Source of the DNA: Klebsormidium nitens
Taxonomy: Eukaryota > Streptophyta > Klebsormidiophyceae > Klebsormidiales > Klebsormidiaceae
Reading direction: 5' to 3'
Length of the DNA stretch: 64,000 bases
NCBI GenBank assembly: GCA_000708835.1
Contig: DF237065.1
Coordinates: forward strand, 86,467 to 150,466
Part shown: piece by piece, positions 11,401 to 22,540 of the stretch
Numbering within the stretch: position 1 is the stretch's first letter
Layout of the letters: each line of letters starts with the position of its first letter
Translations under genes and position numbers: made by a program
Notes under the pieces: generated by a model
The model's database searches: none
The model's input: the letters and a program-made list of their open reading frames with translations, nothing else
What the model was told of the DNA's origin: nothing

Positions 11401-14400
11401 CTGCTCTGTCCGTAAAGTCGGCCTAGAAGTCGAGCTGTCTCACGTACGGCTGAAGCTTTCGAAAGATTAGATGCTCGACTACAGCTGGTCTACACTTTGA
11501 TGTTACGCATTGTTTAACAGGTTGCTTTAGCTTGTCGATTACTGGCTGGATATTTGTCGACGATCCCGCTTTTGGCATTGAATCAGACGTCAAGTCGCAT
11601 AGGGGTGATTGAAATAACAATGACAAAGGGAAGCATGAGTGCAGATTTTCGATCATGAGCGACCCCTGTCTCCGTACGAGCACAAACTTGTGGACCTCGT
11701 CTCTTTCATAGAACCCTATCTAGACTGAGACCCTGGCGAATCTGTCAGGTACTGCATCAAGAGCGACAGCGGAAGGGGAGGGCCTTGCTGGCCTACATGT
11801 CGGTGCTGTATGGGCCCTTCCATCTGGCGCTGATGGAGGCGCTGAACGCAGACAATAGCGGGGAGATCGTAAAGGTCATGGGGGCATTCGGGGAGCTCTT
11901 CCCTCCAAACCACAAGCGCCTAACCTTCCCGAAGTGAGTGCTGTCCTGACAAAAGGGGTCCCTTTTCTCCACCTGAGTCAAGTCAATATTTTGTCCCAGC
12001 TCTGAACTGCAAACATTCTCTGTCAAAACGATGGTCACGACAACACAATATGTGGGGTGCAGTACTTGGAAATAGGCACAATCTTCTGAAGAAAAGGAAC
12101 CTTGTTAGCTGCTGGATTGCTACGTACACGCCAAATCCCGGAGTTTTTCTTCATTCTGATTGCAGTGCATCTCGTAGTTTGGATCGAAAAAGTGTGAAGC
12201 CTGACAGGCGTGGTTGCCTGAATTGTGAGGGGTCGGTGCAAGGGAATGCTCAAAACGTACAAAGAATCCTCTACCAGATAGAATGTTGACTTCTCACGAG
12301 TTCCTTTGCTTTTTCCCGGGTCAGCGATTGAACCTTCGCAGGCTCCATCTCTATAGCGCTCTTTCCGTAAAAGCTTTTCAAGACCCAGCAAAACCACTTT
12401 TCTTGTGTGACTTCAGGTCCGAGATAGAGGACCTGGTGAGAACGTGCAAGGGCCCCCATACACGGGAGCTGCTGCAGAAGATGCTGCAGCATCTTGAGAC
12501 TACTGTGGGCGTGAGCTGCCACCTGGCTCGCTTTGGAACGCAGACGTTAATGTCGGACGCTTATCCGGACAACGTTTTCCAGCCAAGGACAGCAGCGCCC
12601 GCGACCACCTTCTGGCTTGTCGACGCCCGCGGAACGGCGGTCGTCTCGCCCCTCCACGTGGCAGGCTTCAACCAGAGCCCTCACGAGGACTTCCTCCCGT
12701 GCGCACGGCGTTTGTACAAGCCGTTCGACGCACTCGGATGGCGCAGCCTGGCAACCCCGACCTACCACTGGAGGCAACTGCGGCAAACCTACAACAAACC
12801 CGAGAGCGGTAAGACATCGTGGAGGATTGCGTACCATCAGCTTCTGAAGATAAGGGCTTGAAGACTTTGACGGATTGAGGCCCTATTCTCATTAGCGGCG
12901 GACGGCACAACAATTTTTAATCTAAATCTTCTGATTGGCTCCGGCGAATGTGGAAAACTTCTACCGCGCTTCCACTAGCAGTTGTGCCGGCGGAACTCGA
13001 TAAAAAAATGCTTACGTCAGCGGCACAAAAATATTAAAAAGTTCGACCCTTGTGCCCCCTCGGGTCGAACTCCTATTTTTCTGTGCCGGGCAACCACGTG
13101 GTTGAACTGGCCACTCACAGCCCGAGGTGCTAGATTCTGGCGCGCCAGGGCTGCAAGTTGCAACGTAGTGATGACTGTGCACAGGAGGCAAGCACAGCAG
13201 CTGTAGGATAGCCTGTAGGGTACCTAGCTGGTCTTTTGCCTGCTCGGGGTTTAGGGTTTTGCATGCCAGCGTGGCAATTCCCGATTTTGTACCAGGACTT
13301 GTGCCGTGGTGTGATTTCACTTGCGGCCGGCACAACTTCACGCTTTTCGCTTTTTTGGGCACTTCCGGGCAAGTTCCGGGCAAAAAAGGATTTATTAATT
13401 GTTGTGCCGTCCGCCGCCAATGAGAACAGAGCCTGAAACCACTACAGCAGAATCTCGAGCACTGCCAGATTAGCAGATTGTTGAAGTTGGTCGCTTTTAC
13501 CCTCGAGGTTGCGGGGTACTACTTGCGCCAAGATCTGATGGCAGGTTAATGCTCGAGGCCGCTAGAAGATCCAGAGCTGCTCGAGCAAATCGCGGTGCCC
13601 TCTCCTTCCTACACTCTGTCTTTGTCAAGGGCCAGTGTTCGGATCTCTCCTTTCCTTCCGCAGGTTTCCTCTACAAGCAACCCGTTGACGCCCTGAGCTT
13701 GACGAAGATTGAGAAGGCTTTGAGAAATCAGCCTACTCTCAAGAGCTTCTCCAAACCGGAGGGCGCTCTTGCTCTAGAGGCTAAGCTGCCCGCTTCGAGG
13801 ACGGTGTTGCCCTCCGCCGAGAAGCTGCGTGACTCGGGCGTGCGGGGCAACGGCCTTGCTCTCGCTATCGTGTCATCTGCGCTCAAACAACAACCTCGCA
13901 CGCTGAGGAGTCAGGTCGGCGCTCATGTGAAGAAGAAGTACGCGTCCCTCAAGCTTCCAAGGGTGACCTCGCCAGCAGAGGCCGGGCAGTGGGCAAACGG
14001 TGAGCGGTTCTTTGAAGTCCGCATAGACTGGTTGTACTCTAGGCAGCACCTCCTGTTTGCGTTGGCTTAAAGGAGTCAGCTCCTTTGCCGCTGTTCAAAA
14101 GGGGCTCCTTTCACCATCTCGCTTGCGTTCAGCTGTCCTTCTACGGGACTCCTAATACACTCGCCCTGCGAAAGCATATTCGAAGTGCTGCCTTTCCTTC
14201 TTTAGCGAGACTTCTTGTGTTTAACCGTCGCGGTCATCGTCCGCCGAATTTCAGTGTGCGCGAAACTGCTGATCTCGTTTTCCCGGGCTGATGAAAAGTG
14301 AGACACTTGGTGCAGTAGGTTCGAATGGAGCACATCTGCAGGTGGTCCCTGCTTTCTACAAAGCTTCTGAAGCCCATACAGCCGCTGCTTTAATGCTCAA

Positions 14401-14649
14401 TGTAACGGTTGACTCTTTTAATTTGCAGAGCACGCGCAGGAGGGCTCAGGCCTGGAGCTCGACTTCGTGCATGCGGCAGCCAGCTGCAAGGGCATCAACT
14501 TGGTGGTCGCTCTCGTGAACAAGGCCGGGCAGCTTCGGTACTACCAGGCCATTGGCGATGACAAGAAGCCGGAGGTGTCGTATGTGTTCGGTTTTGCAGA
14601 CGGCGTTTACAGCCCTATCGGCTGGCGGAAGGACGAGGACGATGAGTAG
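2430..14649 (+). CDS. Large multi-exon protein: degenerate dynamin/SLIP-GC-like GTPase plus OTU-like C-terminal fold
   Basis: About 24 exons encode roughly 1,700 residues. From 4367 onward the phases join: 4367-4603, 4874-4945, 5057-5300, 5638-5850, 5926-5955, 6210-6443, 6697-6870, 7205-7324, 7509-7606, 7791-7977, 8232-8330, 8524-8752, 9060-9351, 9784-9870, 10229-10487, 10660-10776, 11042-11296, 11749-11933, 12417-12808, 13664-13999 and 14429-14649. The N-terminal part is low complexity and basic. A P-loop-like AVGKPGSRKS (exon 4367) is followed by SGNIDGRDCVVTVTR, resembling the SGxGRACTAVVTE switch of SLIP-GC/dynamin-like GTPases, then LLVDPVEG (G3-like) and VIIPCTSDR (G4-like). The last two exons resemble an OTU protease: RGNGLALAIVSSAL stands where DGNCLFRA is usual, followed by GLELDFVHAAASCKGINLVV. 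The Walker A Gly and the OTU Cys are both replaced, so catalysis is doubtful. Exon 1 changes frame near 2735-2770, and the junction into the ~3779-3986 exon does not phase cleanly. Domain identities are inference; the gene itself is secure. Confidence 0.75.
12886..13426. mobile_element. MITE-like element inside an intron of the 2430 gene
   Basis: Inverted arms of about 37 bp lie at 12886-12922 and 13390-13426. Both carry GCGGCGGACGGCACAACAAT with few mismatches. The word GGCACAA / TTGTGCC recurs inside (about 12975, 13019, 13048, 13083, 13300 and 13330), as if the ends were built from a shared sub-repeat. The element sits wholly within the intron between the exons ending at 12808 and starting at 13664. 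No transposase is encoded. Flanking duplications are not convincing. Confidence 0.75.
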
Positions 14650-15654
14650 GTCGTGCCCAGGAGGAGTTGTGGTTGCTCAGAACAGTATCTGTAACTGAGC
14701 GGTTGTAAATTACGTCGGTTAGGGTCAGCTAAGTGTCCTTGTGGGTGTCGGTCACGTCTACCGCGCTGGTTTCGAGAGAGAAGCCTCGCAGTTGAAGACT
14801 GACGTCAGAACTGATCAGCGGTCGGTCTCACTTATTGCAAGGGGCTTGTCTAGTATGTACATTACCTTAAATGAACACTCGAGAAGATGTTTGTCAGGCT
14901 AAAAAATAGCGTCCTCCTACACCCTCAAGCACCGACTTTACAGTCTCGATGCAAGATGCAACCCTGCCCTATCACGTCCTCTGATTCAGAGAATGCACGT
15001 ACCTATGTGCGTTTTCTTACCAATCTGGACTATGCATATCCAATTAGCTCAAATACATGCATGCGCTCACCAAATATACTCATTCTTGTGCCGCTAATGC
15101 AACGTGACCAGGACATATTCTAGATACACGCACCATGTTTTCAATTAACACACGGAACAGCTTGTTGACGCACGTTTTGTGCAGCTATCGCGGTGATGTG
15201 CCAGCTTTGAATACAGAGACTCACTGACATATCATGCGCACAAGCTTAGTATAGGTATAGGTGCTTATAAGGATCGATCGAGTGCAATGATCTGCCACAT
15301 GTGGCATGATTGTCGTTTACCGTACCTATACTGTCCACACATGACGTACATGATTGACTAAGTGCATGCGCTGAAGGTGTCGGATTGAAGAGCATTATAT
15401 AGAGCGTGCGTGCTACGTGACCACGACGGAATTTGTTGCTCAGCTTGCGTCATTCGACTCCAGAGCTCGTGAAATCTAGCGATCAAAAGCCTTTCTGAAG
15501 CAATTTTATATAACCGATTTGTGATGCGTTGACTTGCTAACAGGGGTACCATTCAATCTACACTATTATAAACGTTGATGTAAGACGTCACGGATCCAAG
15601 TCTACCGTCAACATGCTGACCGCAACGTAAGCGCATACCCAGGTGGCCCTTCTT
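14650..15654. other. Convergent intergenic region
   Basis: This is the 3' flank shared by the 2430 gene (+) and the CFAP54-like gene (-). It is AT-richer than its neighbours, with palindromic words such as CACATGTGG near 15295. I see no convincing coding or RNA feature. Confidence 0.4.
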
Positions 15655-18600
15655 CTACTCACGTAAATTGCTGTCCGACCGGGCTTCGTACGCTTGCGCG
15701 GTCCGTCGCCTGGTCAGCTCGGGGCAGGCCTCTCCCAGGGCTCCCGCTGACGTCACCATAAGCTGGAGAGCACACTCTGACGCCCCCCGAGCGGTCAGCG
15801 ACATGCCCAGCTCGAAGACACGTGTCCACCCGTGGCCGCGAGCGCGCACAGCGCCAATTCCCTGAAGCCCACTGGCAGGACCTCTGCCGCCGTTGCGTCC
15901 GAACCGTCGCTGACGTCAGGGAGAGCGCCCGCGAGGCTCGAGCAAGTAGGCCGCCTTGGCGAGACCGCCGGAGATGCCACGTGGCGCATCCGGACAAAAT
16001 TCCAAATTGTCTGACGGGGTTCCCCTAGTGTCCTTATCTTCCCCAATGCTCGGGCGACTGGGTGCCCCGTTCGGAGAAGAAGGGCTTGCGCTACCGCTGC
16101 TGACGTCACTTGCGCTTTCTGCTGCCGTTTCCTCCAGGATTCCGAAACAGCGCACGCTGTTGCGGAGCTTTGTGACGGCCCCCGCCCGCAAAGCATGCTG
16201 GCCCGCCCTGCGCCGCCGCCGGACGTGTGAATGCCCACCAGCCCCGGGTTTTCACACCTGCTCCTGGAGGATCCTCTCCTGGCACGGGCGTCGCCGCCGC
16301 CGACTTGCTGACGTCACCCTTTGTTTTCTTGGTTTCGCGCCGGTGGACGCGCTCGGCGGCCGCGGGATTGTGAAGTTCGACTCCGGCCGCTTGACCTCGT
16401 TCTAGGGGCTGGCTTTCCCGCTTCCAGGAGCCGGGGTTTGCGCGGGTTTCATGTCGGGTTGCGCTGATTCCAGCGCGATGTTCAGCCGCTCGATCCAGGG
16501 CCCGTCGCGCGCGAACCACTCGCGCATCTTTCGAACGTCGCGGCTCCAAGCGGCCGCGAAAGTACGTATTTCTGGAGTGTTACTGCAGAGGCGATCCGAC
16601 TCAATTCCAGCGCCGCCTGTTCTGGGCTCAGGGCCTCCTGTAGAACGGGGTCCTCAGCGGTCTGCACCGTGGACCCGCTCCGACTCTCGCTCCTTTTCCC
16701 GTCATCCTTAGCCGACGCTTTCTTGGTCAGCTTCTTTGCGCCCCCTCCTTTCCCTTTTGCCTGGAATTATCCTCCTGCACTTTTCTTTCCCGCTCAACAT
16801 AACCCGGCCGCTTGTCCCAGGCCCTCACGATTCTCTTCCAACTCGCCGCCCCACTCGCCACCCGTTCGGTTTCCCCCCTCCCGCACTGCCCCTTCAACAA
16901 CTCTCACGGCGAGCTCGAACGCGCGTGGATGGGCTGCGAGGTCGCCCTTCCGGGCGGCCCACGCCTTTTCACACCCGCCCGCAAGGTGTAAATGCACTCC
17001 CAGCATTTGAGCGGCAGCATCGGCGGGGGATCGGCGGAATCTTTCGACCGACAGCAAGAAAGTTATTCTCAAACGACGGCCAGTCTGGATCCGTCGGTAG
17101 TTTCCCTCTAGTAGTCGATTCTGCGCCTCTGCTTCTCGTCTCACCTTCTCCCCAGCCTCTTCTTTCCCCCTTCTTTCGACCCTATCGCCGCAGCAGAGCT
17201 TCCCGACCTGGGCGCATTTTCACTCTCTTTGGAGACGCTCTTTCTGTGGAGTGTGAAGACCCCCAGGTCCATTATTCCAACAGCTTTCACCGCCTCGACC
17301 TCCGCTGTAACCGCCAGCCTTTCGAACAGCTGTGACCTCAGCCCGGCCGCAACCTTCACAGCTCCTGACGTCAGCCCAGCCGTCTGATTGATCGTCGCCA
17401 ACACACGTGGCAGCCGGCGAGCAGGGGCTGTATCGCCGGGCATTTTTCGGGTAGGTTCGCAGGGAGCGGGACCACCCGGTTGTAGAACCGGGTCACCGCT
17501 TTGTACACTAAAGGGGCGCATGTACACAGCGCCGCGGCCTGCGCCGCGATCAGCAGGCGGTGCGCTTGATTGTGGCGCTCGACTTGCGATGGAAGGAGCG
17601 AGTGCGGGGTTTGGGCGGGGTTTAGCGCGCGCAGCGGCCTGGGCGCGGCTTTGGACTCCATAAAAAGGACCTGGGTCGCGCAGGAAAAGAAGGTGACGTC
17701 AGTGGATTGGGCGACTGCTGCAAGCGGGACGGCTTCAGGAGGATAAAAGTTTAATGTATGTTTTTGATCTACAACACGACTCTCAATTTGAAGGAGGACT
17801 TAGGGTTGTTGGAGTTGATAAGCCTCAAACATGTTTCCACCTTTTCGAATAGAGGTGTAACCCACTGTGCACACGTCTAACTTTGCTCGCTGCTTCATTG
17901 ACCGTGCGAAAGCTGGAGAGACGAAGTCAACTTTTCCTCAGTCCTGCCTCCCTTCTCTTTGTGTTTTCGAACACTTTGAAGTTTGGTGAGCAACATGCGC
18001 CTCCGCTTTCGTATGCTTTTCAAAAGACTGTTCTACTGACTGTGATCCTTGAAACTTTTGACTGCCTCTTTGACCCCGGGGACCACATAGCTACCAATCC
18101 TCACCTGGACGAAGCTTCTGAGCAGCGTGTGGGGCGCCCCCCGAGTCCCGCGTCTCCGTCGCCGTGAGCTGGTCGCCGAAAAGTCGCTCCACCCCGTCTT
18201 CATCCACTGCTACCTTCTCCACCGAATGGGCGACCACCGGCCGCGCCGCGGATAGCGCGTCTTTTGGGCACCCCACCCGGTGAGCGTCAGTGTCAGGTAC
18301 GCTTGACACCGTAGTTTTGGCAGGGGTGACCGGGGGGTTGCTGGGCCCGACGGTGTCAGTGAGGGCGCCAGTCGCATCGTAGAAAGCGAGCGCGAAGATG
18401 TAGCGCTCGTTGGGCGTCAGGCCCGAGACGGTGATGACATCAGAGAGGGGGGCGCACGTGCCCGCCTGCAGATGGAAAGTCCGGTAGTGAGTTGAAAGCT
18501 ACCCGCAAACCTTCGAAAAGTGATGGAAGCTTTCTTGGTGGTGGCCACAGAAATCGGAAAGGTTCATAAGGCGTTAGTCAGGAGACATGGAGGTACGGCA

Positions 18601-21600
18601 GCGATGCAGCGAAACCAGAAGCTTTTGGCCGAGTAGTATAACCAGATAAAAGTAGAGTTTCGAGCGGTGAAGCGGAAATCTATCATTCTCAACTTCTAGG
18701 GACAATCAACTTACGCACAGGCTACGTCTACTCTGCGTCGGATTTGGTTTGCCTTCAGGATAGGCAAATCTTAGCTCATACTACAAAGGAAAGATAAGGA
18801 TCAGCACCTGTCCCGGGGGAAGTCTGTGTTGTGCAGCGAGACCCCCACTCCGCTCCCCGCGACCTTCCCAAATACCGCGTGCGCGACCCGCTTTCCGTCC
18901 GGCGAGTCCCTTCCGCCGGAGCTCTTTCCGCTCTCTGATCGGGCAGGAAAAGCAGCAGCGGGCCGAATGGTTACCGACACACTGGTCCTCGTCAAGATGA
19001 GGGGGCCCGGAACGCCTCTACTAAACTGGTCCCTTCGCCGGCTAAGGCCAGAGCGCGCGCGCTTTCCTTCAGGGCGCGCGCGTTTTATGAGCTCCGCCTG
19101 CGCCTGCTGCAGGAAGAGCGCGCGGTCGGCTTGAGACGGGCGCGTCACGGCGATCTGTGTGAGCGCGCGCGCGCGCTGGTAGGGGTTGGCGTTGCACTCT
19201 CCGCGAAGCTCCTTTTCGACCTGCGGATGTGGAGTGGGGAGGTTGAATTCTGGGGTACGAAGTTCCAAAAGTTCTGAAAAGTTCTGAAAATTTTAGAAGG
19301 AAAAACGTAAGTTCGCCCGAGAGAGACGGCGAGGTTGTTTGCTGAAAAAACCAACGATCTAAGCATCCAGCTCGTACCTGCAGACAGTGAATTACATCCT
19401 AATGTATGCTTGACCTGCCGCTTGAACAGGATTACTGCAAAGACTAGGAAGGAGGCAAACTTTCAACAGAACTTTCAGCGGCAAGCAGACCCCGAGAAAT
19501 GGCGTCACAACAGCTGGTTCTCTTCAACAAGCAGAGCTCGTGAGATACCCTGACTGGTACGTGAACACAAAGTACAAGATCAACAGATCCTCAACGGAAG
19601 ACTTCGGAGAAACGGGTGTTCTGGAGCCGAGTTGACGGAAGACTTCGGGGAAACTGGTGCCAAATGATTTATTCAGCCCACGCTGCACAGTTAAGTCTGC
19701 TTCCACCGAAGCTCGAATCTCTTTCGGTCTCCGACCCCTATGCACAACGCCAAACTGCAAATCAAACCGCGAAAAGCGAGGCAATGAGGAGCAAAGCGCA
19801 AGAGAACCCAAAAGCTATTGCAGGCAAAGCAAAACGAAATTGCGGAGAACAAGGGAAAAAATTTCGTGGCATAGCCCACCTTTCCGGAAAGCCGCGGCGG
19901 CCGGCCGACGCGTGTCAGCCTGTCCTGCGCCTCCTTCTTCCCCTTGAGCGTCATCGCACCAAAGATGCTCGACTGCTGCTCGCGCTTGCGCAGCGTGCTC
20001 TCCTCGCGGCTCAGCCGCGCAGCCGCCTCCGCGGCCTCCGCGTGCCCGCCCAGCCGCTGCAGAATATACCTGTCGGTTATTTCTGATTCGATGGCTCGTC
20101 AACTCCAACCAAGCCAGTCCCGTTGTCTTGATTCGGGTTCTTTCAATCCGCCACAGAAGAATGAAACTTCGTTTCGGAGAATCATCTGTCTAGCTTTAGT
20201 TCACACTCCACTGCTGGCCGACAATCTGACCGTCCAGTCATGCCACTGACGGGAATTTGGCTAAAGGGTTTCTCTTATGAGGATAAGCGGCTACATTTTG
20301 CGCCGAAGCGTCCGATGAATCTTGTACAATGACCATTTGCTGGACACCGACCTTCCGAGGAGTTGTAAGCAGTGCTCAATTGAGCCCCACGAGAAGATAA
20401 GACTTGTTTAATACCGACAGTGACAAGAACCGACCGGAGTCCGCCAGGGGATGCTAGCTGAGCTCTCAAACTTACAAGCCGCAGTTGGCAGTACGTCATC
20501 AGGAGGTCCACGTGGCAGCTCCTCAGCACCTTCTGCGCCTCGTCGCCCAGGCCGCCCTCCCGCGCCTCCGCCCAACTCGGGTCGCTGACGTCATCGTGAC
20601 GCGCACTTCTTGCTTGCGGTTATGACAGCAACGCAGGTACTCATCACCGGTGGGCAGCTCCTGTGCCGCTTGATCTGAAATGATCTGCAAGCGCAAAATA
20701 AAGGGGCTTATTCCTCATAAATTCCAGGCCGAGTATCACAACCTATTCCGAGCGCAGGGTCTCCCAACATTGGGCAGCTCATGCGGCGCTCCATCTCTTA
20801 GACTCTGCAAGGTCCAAGCAAGAGGGCTTCGTTCTCATTCTTCCACAACTACAAGGATTAAGTATGAGTCCGTGATGTCGGGTCTAATCATTTACTTCAG
20901 AAAAGCAGCCTGTCATCCGGAGATACTCATCAAGTGGGCAGCTCCTACGCCACTTACTCTTCAAACAATATGCGGATCAACAACAGAACAATCAGCCTAA
21001 GGATGCTTGGATGCCTCTTCGGTGGTTCGCACATGCTGCAACCGTCCTTCTCAGAGCCTTTACTGCTGACTCATCAAGGTACTCTTCAGCTTTGGGCAGC
21101 GGAGATTCTCAAAAGCTCTCCTCATGGAGCCCAGTTGCCTCTTCGAGCTTGCACAAACAATGGTCTCCCCAATGTCCCCACATGTTGCCACAAACTTAAT
21201 GCAGGTTTCGACTTCTCCCAGTTCGAGGCTTACCATAGAAGCCCCATACCTCAACGCTTGCTCCAAGATGTCTCGGAAGTCTCTCCCCAACATGCCTCCC
21301 GCTACCGCAGCTATTGATTCTTGCTCGGCAGACGACAGGTGCTGAGCATTATCGGCTGATCATCGTGCGGCACGTGTGACACTTGAGACCATGCGGGTCT
21401 GCATCATCTGAAGGAAGGCCCAAAGAGTGGTATCAGGATCGATATATCAAGGTGCAATTTGTCAGCGAAAGAGCCTGGGAAGGCGATTACTTCTAGCGTG
21501 GAAAGAGCTAAACCGTGCGAATGTGCTCTCCGTCAGCTACAACAACTTGCATGGAATCACCGGCCCTCCAAGGGAGACAATTTGCACCAACCCTTATATA

Positions 21601-22350
21601 CCGAATACATTTATAAGCCATGCGAACTATCTACTATCCGTCAGCTATGACATTCTACCAAGGATGGCGGCCCTGCAGGCCAGACAGGTTGCACCGACCC
21701 TTCTTTACAGAAGAAATCTCAGGGCCGTGCAATGAGGCTGTTTTTTGCCGTAAGCTATAACATTCTACCGGGAATGGCCGGCCCTGCAGGCAGAAAACTG
21801 GCACCAACCCTTCCGTGCAATTTGTCTAGCAGGGTCGCACAGCGGCTGCCTTCTCACCTGACCGTGTCTTCAGTTGCTCCTTGCAGTCACGGCGCCCCTC
21901 ACGGGGGCGGGGGCTCCTGCTCGAGAGTTCATCTCTGCGGACGCCCTGCCCTACTCGAGGTGGCCCGCAGCCGACAAAGCGACGGCTCGCTGAAAGCCCT
22001 CGAGCAGGGCCGACTTTGGGACGTCAGCCAGCGCATGGAGGCGCTCGTGGCAGCCCCGAAGGCCCCACGTCAGGCAGCCTCCGTCCAGAAAGGGCCGGCC
22101 GACCCGCATGCCTCCCTCGCCAGCCCACCCACGCTCCCCGCGTCACTTTGCCAGACGCGCCCCCCCTCACGGCCGCCTTCAGAAGCGCGCTCCTGACCCA
22201 ACTTTGGATTGTCGGTGAGGGAGACACCGTCTGCGCTCGAGACACGGGGGGGCGCTGAGCGGGTCCTCTTGCCTTTCCCATGGTCGTCTTTGAGGCCTGC
22301 ATGAGAAGAGCGTGGAACCTCAGTTGGAGGAGAAGGAGGGCCATGCCTAT
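15655..22350 (-). CDS. CFAP54: CFAP54-like cilium central-pair protein
   Basis: CFAP54/FAP54 is a very large protein of the C1d projection of the axonemal central pair. The clearest support is a fibronectin-III-like segment in the exon at about 18112-18474, with ITVSGLTPNERYIFALAFYD, matching the family's LxPNEKYVFAVAAYD, followed by GALTDTVGPSNPP. The preceding exon (about 18807-19229) carries NPYQRARALTQIA, a TPR-like region, then PLILTRTSVSVTIRP and GVSLHNTDFP, in the same order as in the family. Other likely exons are 19878-20070 (coiled, EESTLRKREQQSSIF), 20470-20590 (EAQKVLRSCHVDLLMTYC) and 17371-17661 (APLVYKAVTRFYNRVVPL). Between 15.7 and 16.9 kb the sequence is GC-rich and several frames compete, so the C-terminal exons are uncertain. 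The 5' end is also unresolved. Not every junction phases, so the gene could be decayed or have missed microexons. Introns at 20.6-22.5 kb hold repeated exon-edge copies. Confidence 0.65.
20651..21110. repeat. Four degenerate copies of a CFAP54 exon edge
   Basis: The phrase TACTCATCA...TGGGCAGCTCCTG(T)GCCGCTT recurs at about 20640-20680, 20771 (TTGGGCAGCTCATGCGGCGC), 20935 (GTGGGCAGCTCCTACGCCAC) and 21093 (TTTGGGCAGC), spaced about 120, 164 and 158 bp, all in the same orientation. On the minus strand the first copy reads as coding (QELPTGDEYLR). The others contain stops or lose frame, so they look like intronic copies of the exon edge. Confidence 0.7.
21526..21800. repeat. Three tandem copies of an approximately 110-bp unit
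   Basis: CCGTCAGCTACAACAACTTG...GGAATCACCGGCCCTCC at about 21529 is repeated at about 21639 (CCGTCAGCTATGACATTCTA, then GGATGGCGGCCCTGCAGG) and at about 21749 (CCGTAAGCTATAACATTCTA, then GGAATGGCCGGCCCTGCAGG). The word TTGCACC/GGCACCAACCCTTC follows each copy. The copies lie in the 5' part of the CFAP54-like gene and have diverged from one another. Which one, if any, is the source exon edge is not clear. Confidence 0.7.
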
Positions 22351-22379
22351 GGGGAACTGGGAACACTGTGATCAATGGC

Positions 22380-22540
22380 ATGTACCAGAAATCGAGGGCT
22401 TCACTTCTAAACAGAACAGACCTTTCTTCGATACACTGCAAGGAATACTTGCCCTACCCGTGCATATGCATTGTTAATGGCAGGTGTACCGAGAATCAGG
22501 AGCTTTACTTCAAGAAGAACAGACCTTCCTTTGGTACAAG
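22380..22540. repeat. Two copies of an approximately 105-bp unit
   Basis: GTACCAGAAATCGAGGGCTT followed by CACTTCTAAACAGAACAGACC at 22382 recurs as GTACCGAGAATCAGGAGCTT followed by TACTTCAAGAAGAACAGACC at about 22486. The spacing matches the repeat units seen in other introns here. No coding assignment is possible. Confidence 0.65.

Noticed and set aside
12547-12837. Long minus-strand frame opposite the large plus-strand gene
   Set aside because: It is the antisense shadow of a well-phased exon (12417-12808) and has no domain of its own.
15795-16549. Several overlapping Arg/Ala-rich frames on both strands
   Set aside because: High GC removes stops from all frames. Only the CFAP54-like context supports any of them, and no single frame can be chosen with confidence.
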